This document shows, one piece after another, positions 55,286 through 64,000 of a DNA stretch of 64,000 nucleotides. Made by a program: the position numbers and the translations under genes. Source of the stretch: Nepenthes gracilis (Eukaryota; Streptophyta; Magnoliopsida; Caryophyllales; Nepenthaceae); NCBI GenBank assembly GCA_033239525.1, contig BSYO01000004.1, positions 14,918,037 through 14,982,036 on the forward strand, written 5' to 3'. Below the pieces are notes generated by a model. The model was given only the letters and a program-made list of their open reading frames with translations. It was not told the origin of the DNA and did not search any database. How positions within the stretch are numbered: the first letter of the stretch is position 1; every line of letters starts with the position of its first letter.

Positions 55286-56278
55286 TGATGCGTAATGAAT
55301 CAAAGTTTTGAACAGATTCGGATCGAGTTGTCCGTCGGATTTCGGTTTTCGTCTTCTAAGTTTCAGATCCTACACACTATAACTTTAAACAAGAGGTCAG
55401 ATGATGGTGAAATTTGATCTCACCGAAAATATTCTGACGCTCAAATCAGTAGACAGCCTTTTGAGAATAGAAGGTGGATGCAAAGAATGCAGAAATGAAT
55501 GCGTTGAGTATGTTTATGGATGTAGGTGGGGAGTGCACTCATAGAGAGAGGCTTTGGATGTTTGTGGAGAGCAGTTTTTCTAAGTATTGAGTTTCGCAAG
55601 AAATTAGTAATAGAGAGAGAGTTGGGATGTTCGAGAATTCAAAAAGCTTCTAAGAGCTTGAGTTTGCTTGAAAGCATTTAGTGGGCAAGAGGAAGTGTGC
55701 CTCTGGAGTGAGTTTTCATGACCTTTTATAGTCACGGCCCTGAGCTGCTTTCCTTATGCAATGAGGCTAGATGCTCGCCTTCTGTGTGGAGATCGTTGCC
55801 TTTCCTGTGTAGGCATGAGCGCCATTCTTGTCTGCAATGGTCAAGGAGATGGATCTCCTTTCTTCTGCGTATGATAACCGTTAGAGTTTCCTTACAGATT
55901 ATATACAAATTCTCGTGCTTTTCTCTCAAGATATGCTCTAATTCTGGGAGGTTACCATTACAGGGGAGATTGCCTTCTTTGGAGACGCGGGAAATCAGGG
56001 TAGACGATCGTCGTGGCCTGGAAAGGGACACGTGGGCCGATTTAGGCATGAGCCGCGTTCGTCCTGAGCTTTTACTAGTCTACTGACCACTTCTCTCGTC
56101 AATGACAACGTTGATCGTCCTGGGCTCAGATGGGCCGTCGTTAGTCTTGGGCCACGCCGGTCCACTTGCTATTTCGTTGGTCAACGGTAGCGTTGACCGT
56201 CCTAGGTAGAAAGGGGCCGCAGCTGAATTTAGTTTGTTTCCTCATTTGTGGGCTAGCCTGCTACTGGTGTCTCTATCA
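55286..56278 (-). repeat. Tat-lineage LTR (993 bp)
   Basis: Starts TGATGCGTAATG and ends CTCTATCA, aligning with the LTRs at 14171, 39698 and 48829. It contains inverted W-box pairs at 56098-56116 (partly worn) and 56179-56198. The following bases CTAGCTCCCCGTG match the Tat interior next to its 3' LTR (25031), so this is a 3' LTR of a minus-strand element. Confidence 0.8.
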
Positions 56279-57055
56279 CTAGCTCCCCGTGATGGTGGCC
56301 AGGGACTCTGACCTCCAGCATTTTCACGATAGAACGCGTTCGACTGTGTAACTTGTAATGGTAAGTTTGATGAGGAAACTAGCGGTGTCTCTTGGTCTTC
56401 ATCCCTTGTCTTCGTGCGTGTTCTTTATATTTCGCTCCGAGTCTATTGATCACTGACTGCAATATCAAGATCCGAAGGACTGAGCCAGAAAGAGATCATT
56501 GACTGGATTCATTGACCGTCATATCAGAATCCTGAGAACTATGCTAAAGAGAGTATTAACCAGATTCTTTGACCGCGGCGTCAAAATCAGGAGAATTGAG
56601 CCGGAAGGAAATTGTTGATCGGATTCATTGACTGTGACGTCAAGATCTGGAGAACTCAGCCAGAAGGAGAGCGTTGATCAGATTCGTTGACTATCATGTC
56701 AAAATCCGAAGAACTATGTTGAAGAGAATATGGATCGGATTCGTTGACTGTCATGTCAGAATCTGGAGAACTATGCTAAAAAGAGTATTGTCCGGATTCG
56801 TTGACCGCCATGTCAGAATCTAGAGAATTGGCGTGGATTAAATCTACGCGTTGTTTTATTATTCCTCTAGTTAGGCAATCGAAAAGTTTGCAAAAACCAC
56901 TTAGTACTCTGTCACGTATCGTCATGCAGTGAATTTGTAATCCCGATAATTAATTCATTAGAAGATTCGATTGGATTGCACCCTCTCCGGAAAAGACACG
57001 TGTCCGTCATGATGGGCGCACCTTTTTGATGTGCTGCCTTATTCCAATGGTTGCG
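56279..57055 (-). mobile_element. Stub of Tat interior next to the LTR
   Basis: Similarity to 25031-25590 continues with changes: the CTCCAGCATTTTCACGATAG segment, the TTGACC tandem repeats, and CACGTGTCCGTCATGATGGG at about 57000. It then ends. No second LTR, gag or pol follows, so the element is truncated. Confidence 0.65.
56440..56830. repeat. About 60-bp tandem repeats carrying TTGACC/TTGACT
   Basis: Six to seven units of the form GATCGGATTCGTTGACC-GTCATGTCAGAATCTGGAGAACTATG with changes; homologous to the four units at 25150-25410. Each unit has a W-box core. Confidence 0.75.
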
Positions 57056-57476
57056 AATTTTATAAAAATTGTGCGTCAGGTCAAATTTTTCATGCCGTTC
57101 TTCTCAAAAGGAAAGCTATTAGGACAACTCCTAGATCCGAGCCTTCACTGTCTCAGCCTGTTGTGTAGACGACTCTGTTTGATGGTGCTCCACCTCTTTC
57201 TCCTTACCATCGGCAGCTTATTTTTCAAAAATACTGATCCAATATTGGAGCTCCTCAACAATGGCATGGGACTGAGAAAGTTGCTCCCATAGAGATTCCA
57301 CAGCATCGATCAAAGGGGCAATCGCTGAGATTCCAACCCTAGTGACATCACTGTATTATCCAAAAAGAACATGTCGTGGCCACTCCCTACGCATAAAAAT
57401 ACAATGTAGCAGGATGCATTCATATTTGTTAGACATGATAATTCAATAAAAGGAAATATACAGAGAGACCGCACCA
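57056..57476. other. Unassigned segment
   Basis: On the minus strand about 57175-57320 can be read as a short helical stretch (LIDAVESLWEQLSQSHA, IVEELQYWISIFEK), but there is no start, no flanking exon and no family match I can support. It may be a transposon relic. Confidence 0.3.
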
Positions 57477-57765
57477 CACTATAATAATATTAATATTTAG
57501 TGGTAAAATAATTTATCACTAAGGATTATAAATTTATCACTAAATTGTCACTAAAAGTCTGTTACTAAACTTTTAGTGACGGATTTTTATTTTATCACTA
57601 AAAGGTTTATTTAGTTATAAAAAATAAATTGTCACTAAATAATATTATTTAGTGACAAAATAATTTTATCACTAAAATATATTTTTAATTTGTCACTAAA
57701 TATTACATTTAATGACAAATAATTATCACAAAAAGTATATAATTTTACATCTAAATTATATGTTT
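57477..57765. mobile_element. CACTA-like element end with subterminal TTTAGTGAC repeats
   Basis: CACTA at 57477-57481 is followed by at least ten copies, in both orientations, of TTTAGTGAC / GTCACTAAA and TATCACTAA words. A CACTA terminus followed by inverted subterminal repeats is typical of CACTA (En/Spm) elements. No transposase or opposite terminus was found, so this is a fragment or a small non-autonomous copy. Confidence 0.5.
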
Positions 57766-58042
57766 GTGCAAAGGAGGTATGATCAGTCGGACAGTAGCAC
57801 ACCAAACTCCACGCACAAACAACCACCCAATATACAAACACAGTAAAGAAATGCGGAAAAAGAAGATGAACACATGTATTTTTACGTAAAAAATTCTTCT
57901 CTAATTTGAATGAAAAAACCACGGGACATTTGTCCACAAATTAATTTTACTATGTGAGGTTGGAACAATTTTTCACAATTACACTGACACAAGAGAAAGA
58001 AATAGCCAAAGAACAGAGTACAAGCAATACAAATGCACACTT
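57766..58042. other. Unassigned spacer
   Basis: No gene or repeat recognised. Confidence 0.5.
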
Positions 58043-61000
58043 TGTGTAAAGACCGCAATCCCGAAAACCAGGAAAGTAATTCGGGATGACTTATGTAATT
58101 TAGATTATGTTGGAATTAATCCAAAATAGTCTTTGGCAAATATACTAAGCCCCTATGTCTTAGTTTTCTTATATACTCAAGCCTGATTCCTTTAATTTAA
58201 GTTTTAAACCTAAAAGCCAGGAATTCATTCTGGATGAGTTAGGCAATTCGGATTTTGAGGTAAATAATCTCAGTTGATCATTGATAGATAGACTAACTTC
58301 CCATATAGTCATTTCCCAAAACCCCGACACCCGATCTTTTAAATTTCTATTCAAACCCGAAAGCCAGGGATGTGAATCGGGAGATGATAAGAAATTTGAT
58401 TTGGAACAAAATTAATACTAGATGATCTTTAGTGTCTATACTAAGCTTCCATGTCCAAAATTTCCACAAACACATGCCCGAACACCTTGAAATAAATCCT
58501 TCAAGATAATCGGCAAAATGGGAAAATTCAGCAATCGAGGGGGGACTTTGACAAATTCGATTTGGCAGCTGTACCAACGGGGAAATTAGGTGGATTTTTC
58601 ACTCCATGTTAGACTATAGTAAGTATAAAATATAGTAAATTAAGGATAGATTATATATTAATAGGAAAAAAAATGGGAAAAAGAGGAAGGAAACCAAGAG
58701 GAAGTTCAGCTGAATTATTCAATTCAGATATGTACACATGGCACCAGCATGCACAGCCACATTAGGGAAGAAATTAAGAGTGACACAGGCAGCACACATT
58801 AGCTAAAAAAAATTGCCAATAGGAAAGCAACAAATGGAAGGATAAATAGCTGCCAAATCAAGTGGTGATTCAGCAATCCATTAGCCACATGGCAGGGATT
58901 CAAGAAAGGGAAATTGAGGTGGCAGCTGAGCTGATGACTCAGCCCCTCAATTCTGAAAATTATAAGTATGCATGAGGAGAAAAAGGAGAGGCTAAGTTGA
59001 GAGAAAAATTCGAGAGAAAGTAAAGGGAAAAAGGAGAAGGAAATCAGGAACAGCAAGAAGGGAAGAGGAATTGCTGAAATTTGGCAAGTGTACTTCGACC
59101 CTTTCTTTGATTGTTGAGCAATTTTTGGCTACTTTATCTTGAGTATTGTTGATCCAATACTTACATATGCTTCCTTAGTTATCATAAATTCATGAGGAGT
59201 TGCAAGAAAAAAGTTAAAAATGGGTGAACCGGCCCTGGACACATGATAGTGTCCAAAATCGGGTTCTGCTGTGGCAGTTCCTGATGTTTGCTTCATTTCG
59301 ACCACTAAATGGCCGAATTAGCCAACGACCGAAACTGGTCAAATGATCCTTATTTAATGAAGTAAAATTGGAAAAAAATGAGCCTCTAAAGCGTTCAAGA
59401 AGGGGGTCAAAATCGGACCCAAACTCGGCTGCAGAATCGGCTTACTGGTTCTGCTGATGCTGAATTTCGGTTTCTGAAATTTAGCCAAACACCCCCAAAA
59501 ATGGATTGATCCGGAGTCAACCCTTTCGATTTGCTAGAATTAGGTGTGGACTGTCACCATGTAAATCGGCGGCCCAATAAAATATGGGTCGGATACTGAA
59601 CCGGACCCATGAACAGCAAGGGTCTTACTGAACTGCTTCTTTGAGCAGTTGGGAAAATAATTTTAAATAAAATACACCCCGAACCCAAAATGGGCCAAAT
59701 CGGTGCCAGAAGTTAGCTAAGACCTTGGAGGTGATATTTAAGTGTCGCCTCATAAAAATAGGATCCAAATTAAATATGATTCAGACCCTCAAATTTGAAA
59801 TAAAATCTGTCTGCATCAGCTGATGCTGTTGCAGAATCTGTTCTGGAAATTTGATCTGAACCAGTCAATATTTTGACTTGGACCGGCCCTAAACCAAATT
59901 TATTCTCAAACATAAGTCCCTTGGATACAAGAGAAAGCCCAGAACTGATAAAAAATAGGCCCGATTGAACCATAAAAAAATTAGGGAAGCAGAACTATCC
60001 TGGACAGTTCTGCTGAAACCCAAATGGGCAGTCTGTGTTGGCAGACTGAACCGGCCACCATCCGATCCCCAAACCGGTTCAAATTTTGTCACGAAATAGC
60101 TAAGACCTATTTTCATGTTTTGTAAAAATTTTGCTTGAAAATGGGCTATATAACTCAGTGAACCGGTAGCTCAAAGTCTTTCCCGAACCGGTTCAGCTTA
60201 AATGGTAATTTGAGCCCTTTATTCAAAGGGGTCGAACCGGGCCCTAAATTTGACTAAAATTTGACCGACCCAATGACCAATAGACTTAAGAAGGATATTG
60301 GGATACTTATAAAAAAAATTTCGGGCGCAAAATAATTATGAAACCCGGTCCCAAGCCTTAACCGAACCGGTTCACATGAACCGGGAAGTTTTGAAATATG
60401 AATAAAATATTCAAGACCTTCCCCGACTTGACTTACTAACATCAATAAGTATTGAACTAAATTATTTAAGTTCCGGTAAATTAATTGGCTACCAAGTAGA
60501 TTGAAAGACACTAAGTATGGAATAAAGTTTTATATGCATTTTTCTGCAAGTTCAAGGCCTATGAAATGTTATATTTGGATATCATTTACTATGTTAAACT
60601 ACATTCATGAAAGTTTGGAAGGGACTCTATGAAAATATGAAAACATTCAGTTACGTCCAGTGACGTTCAGTTAAGTTTTGCTAAAGTTTGGTTATATGAG
60701 ATCCCTTCAAAGTTGAAAAGAAAAAAGTTGGACCATGGATCTTTTCGGATGGTGATATTCACTGGCATGCCTTAGGATATTACAGTGGAAAATCGAAGAA
60801 TTATTTTTATGCGGTTTGTCGTTTCGGCCCCGTCTACCGGGATTATAGGTAGTACCGCCCGCCTCGGGGTGTAAGAAGGAGGACAAGAATTGGATTGTGG
60901 AATTAAGCACAATCCCGATTATGGAAGTAAGCACAATCTATCCTATTGCTAGGATATTTGCCTTAGATTGTGTGGATTAACACAATCCTTTCTTCGATTT

Positions 61001-61496
61001 ATCCGCTCCGTTAGCTAGTGAGGCCCACTGGCCCTGGTCCCTAAAGATAAGGAAGAATAAATACAATCAATAAAAATTGAGAAACAAAGAAAGGTAAATG
61101 CATTGCATTTCATGTATCTGCTCCTATTTATATATGGTAATGTATCTTCTGTATAAAATGTATGCCTTTATATGTTATGTACATTGCTGAGCATTTGGCT
61201 CACTCTCTTGTTGTTTTCACTTCCCTTCAGACGAGTCTCAAGAAATGATGAAGGACGAACAGGATTAGGAAAGAAGTTGAGGTGGCCATAATTTTGTTAT
61301 GATACATATGTTGTACTTGGGATGATGAAAAGAAGAAAAAAAATGTGTACTGTATAAAGTTGTATCTTAAACATGTTGTATTTTGATGATAATGGAATTG
61401 CTTCCGTTATGATATAGAAGATATGCTTCCGTCAGATTTAAATTCTTATGGATGTTTAGTAAGCATCTTCCTTAATTTAGACTAATATCATGAATC
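58043..61496 (+). repeat. Tekay-like LTR (about 3.45 kb), plus orientation
   Basis: Begins TGTGTAAAGACCGCAATCCC, like the LTR starts at 28379 and 34740. A possible TATA region (ATTATAAG, 58958) precedes a purine-rich leader (58975-59060). Then come an AACCGGTTC array (59225-60385), the GGTGATATTCACTGGCATGCC block (60750-60772), the stem-loop TGAGC-ATTTG-GCTCA at 61188-61202 and CTTCCGTT words near 61400. The right edge is uncertain: TGATATTAGAGCC at about 61503 looks like a worn tRNA-Met primer-binding site. No coding region follows, so the element is a solo LTR or truncated. Confidence 0.65.
59225..60385. repeat. GAACCGGTTC-type dispersed palindrome array
   Basis: At least ten copies of GAACCGG or AACCGGTTC words over 1.2 kb, for example near 59226, 59600, 60045, 60070, 60160, 60185, 60235 and 60365. 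There is no fixed period. Analogous in position to the CCGGAGTTC arrays of the other Tekay-like LTRs. Confidence 0.65.
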
Positions 61497-61529
61497 AATA
61501 ATATGATATTAGAGCCAGTATAACTTATG

Positions 61530-62130
61530 GCTAATGTTAGGATCCTGTCTATGATAATAATAATATTAATGATAAGTAAAATGACGTATGACGTGGGACG
61601 TCACACTTTGTTTTCGCCCACAATTCTCTTTTTTTCTTCGTTGCTTTTTCACTCTATCAAATCTTTACACTTTGGAAGAATTTTCTCACCAAGTGCCTAT
61701 TCCTTCCTTTCAATACAGACACATATACGGAGCAAATCTTAGGAATATTCTATTCCTCCGACAAATTTATCATTACTAACAATATGAATATACTCTGTCA
61801 AAAAATAACGGCTTTTAAGATCATGTACGCTTAGAAAATCTTCTGAGCTGGAATCTTTTTGAATTTCCTTGTGCACGGCCAACAGTCCTCCATCTGCATG
61901 CTTCACAAGGCCGGTCAACGTCCCGTTGACCATCCTCTCTACATGGTCGACTAATTTCTCAGTTGACTGGTCTGTTGTTGCCCGTCCAAATATTGCTGGT
62001 CAACTATGTTGACCGAAATTCTTTCTGCTTATCCTGTCTATAGTCCGTGCACTCGTCAGCGCACTGGTCTACATGCTCTGTCCGAGTCCTCTTGTCATCA
62101 GAACTTCCACATGGGAGTGACCTCCCAACA
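61530..62130 (-). repeat. 3' LTR of a Tnt1/Tork-type Copia element (left edge uncertain)
   Basis: On the minus strand the LTR begins TGTTGGGAGGTCAC at 62130, right after the pol stop region and an AAATT run. Two inverted W-box pairs lie at 61913-61931 and 61998-62014. The left edge at about 61530 is a guess from the usual Tork LTR length; no target duplication could be tested. Confidence 0.5.
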
Positions 62131-64000
62131 AATTTTTCCTTATGACCGTGGGGAAATTAAATCCATCAGCATAGCCGGCTTGCAGCAAACTTCATTCTTT
62201 CCTTTCGGTAAAATCTTGGTCATCATGTCCGCCCCATTTTTTTCAGTGCCAACCTTCTCAAGTGACAACAAACCAGCTTCAAGCACATCTCTCACCCAAT
62301 GATATCGCATATCAATATGTTTCGATTTGGAATGGAATGAGGAGTTCTTATAGAGATGTATGACGCTCTGACTATCACAAAACACCTTATACTTGTCCTG
62401 TCTAAATCTCAATTCTAGAATAAACTTTCTCATCTACAATATTTCTTTATAAGCTTCTATCGCTGTGATGTACTCGGCCTCAATAGTAGATAGGGCGACG
62501 CACTTCTACAACTTGGATTGTCAGGAAACTGCACATCCAGTAAACTTTACCAAATGTCCCAAGGTGGACTTCCGACTGTCAATATCTCTGGCCATATCAG
62601 CATTCGAGTAGCACAGTAACTAAGGCTCATCACTTCCAAAACATAAGCACATCTTGAAAGTTCATCGGATGTATCTCATGATCTACTTGACCATGGACCA
62701 ATGCTCCTTTCCTGAGTTAAATAGAAACTGGCTAACTGTGCCCACGGTATGTTCTATGTCCGGCCTTGTGCATACCAGGGTATACATTAGGCTTCCTATG
62801 ACTGAGGAGTAAAGATCACTTCTCATGTATGCCTTCTCTTCATCTAATGATATATACTGGTAACTACTCAACCTGTGGTGGTTTGCCAGTGAAGTGCGGA
62901 TAGGCTTGGACTTATCCATGTTGAAGCGTTAGAGCACCTTCTCAATGTAGCTTTCCTAGGACAACCATAATTTTCCTGCCTCTCGGTCATGAATAATTCT
63001 AACACCAAGAATCTACTTCTCCTGTTCGAGGTCTTTCATGGCAAAGGACTACCCAAGTTATTCCTTCAACTTCTTTATCCGAGCACCATTTTGTCCAATG
63101 ATTAACATATTATCCACGTATAGGAGAAGGATAACAAAATCATCTTCGAAAAACCTCTGTGTGAATACACAGTGGTCACAAGTAGTCTGCCCGTACCCTT
63201 GACTAACCATAACTGACTCGAACTTCTTATACCACTGTCTATAACTTTGTTTCAACCATACAGGCTCTTCCTCAGATGATAGACAAGTCGTTCCTTCCCT
63301 TTAACCTTGAACCCTTTCGGCTATTCTATGTAAATTTCTTCTTCCAGTTCACCATGGAGGAAGGCCATCCGGACATCCATTTACTCCACTTCCAGATTTC
63401 GGATGGCCGACAAACCTAATAGAACCCCTATGGAGGACATTTTCACCACTGGGGTAAAAATCTCATCAAAGTCAACTCCCTTCCGTTAACAAAAGCATTT
63501 TACCAGCAACCGCGCTCTGTACCTTTGCTATGTGGTATTTTCATCAGTCTTCAAACGGAATACCCATTTATTCTTTAGGGCTCTCTTCCCCTTAGATAAC
63601 TCGACCAAGTCAAAGGTGTGATTTTCATGGAGAGAGCTCATTTCATCTTTCATAACTTCCAACCATCCCTCCTTATTCACATTCTTCATAGTCTCATCAA
63701 ATATTTCAGGCTCTCCGGCATCAGTGAGCAGGTTATACTCACTGGATGACAGACAGACGGATGGCCATTTGTTTCTTGAGGATCGTTTGATAGGAATGTT
63801 CTCGGCTAGTTGAGGAGTGACTTCATCCTGGTCTGTGTCCGGTGCTGTCATGGCCTCATTATTGTCCTCGGCCACATCAGGGCCAGTGTCCTCGTCCTGC
63901 AGAGCCTTTGGACGGATGACTTCAACACTCACATTGTTCATCAGGTTAGTATCAGACTTGGTCTTCCTGCCAATATTATCAATCGTTTCATCTTCAACAA
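62131..64000 (-). pseudogene. Copia pol, Tnt1/Tork type, 3' half, running off the window
   Basis: Minus-strand pieces from right to left: the RT N-terminus (63941-63528, GWLEVMKDEMSSL ... KNKWVFRLK), the RT core (63255-63058, WYKKFESVMVSQGYGQT, LLLYVDNMLIIGQNG), RT end and linker (62919-62683, MYTLVCTRPDIEHTVG) and RNase H (62433-62140, FHSKSKHIDMRYHWVRD). The RT active site reads YVDN instead of YVDD. Frames are separated by stops and frameshifts. The wording is typical of Tnt1-like Tork elements. The 5' part and the other LTR lie beyond 64000. Confidence 0.8.

Noticed and set aside
58347..59056. Minus-strand frames in the 58-61.5 kb LTR
   Set aside because: They lie antisense in LTR sequence with no conserved domain.

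Overview
The window is nuclear DNA of a flowering plant, probably a eudicot. It holds spliced genes with GT/AG introns, a DYW-type pentatricopeptide repeat (PPR) editing factor, and a dense pile of LTR retrotransposons (Ty3/Gypsy Tekay and Tat lineages, Ty1/Copia), with AT-rich microsatellite spacers. I cannot name the species. Only two host protein genes are visible; almost everything else is transposon-derived.

Layout. 1-3626: a long LTR of a Tekay-like Gypsy element on the minus strand, cut by the window edge. 3627-6095: AT-rich spacer with one relic. 6101-13616: a Tekay-like element reduced to two LTRs and 1.4 kb of non-coding interior (TSD CAAAT). Its 3' LTR is split by a minus-strand LINE that carries only ORF1. 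14171-40644: a minus-strand Tat-lineage Gypsy element (TSD ATGTT) about 8.8 kb long once two nested insertions are removed. These are a young minus-strand Tekay element at 15036-24917 (TSD CTTAG), inside the Tat 3' LTR, and an old plus-strand Tekay element at 28379-36153 (TSD CTATC), inside the Tat body. The Tat element carries an antisense ORF and has lost protease, reverse transcriptase and part of RNase H. 41458-52725: a seven-exon mitochondrial carrier gene (CoA-carrier type) on the plus strand. Exon 1 is split by a 6.1-kb Copia element (41498-47634, TSD CTTAG), intron 1 holds a solo Tat LTR (48829-49833, TSD AGATT), and exon 3 has an in-frame TGA. 53143-54654: an intact minus-strand DYW-type PPR gene that converges on the carrier. 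55286-57055: another Tat LTR with a stub of interior. About 57477-57765: CACTA-like subterminal repeats. 58043-~61496: another Tekay-like LTR on the plus strand. 61.5-64.0 kb: a minus-strand Tnt1/Tork-type Copia element running off the window.

Relationships. Target-site duplications at five insertions fix most boundaries and the order of events: Tat first, then the two Tekay elements inside it. Paralogous empty sites for two of these insertions lie in the same window. The LTRs of three unrelated lineages (Tekay, Tat, Tork) share a recurring inverted W-box pair, GGTCAA...TTGACC. The Tekay-like LTRs also share small hairpins and degenerate CCGG-containing short-motif arrays. The only gene in the window likely to be functional is the DYW PPR gene. 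The carrier locus is interrupted twice, although its reading frame is otherwise perfectly preserved.

All alignments were done by eye; identity figures are rough.
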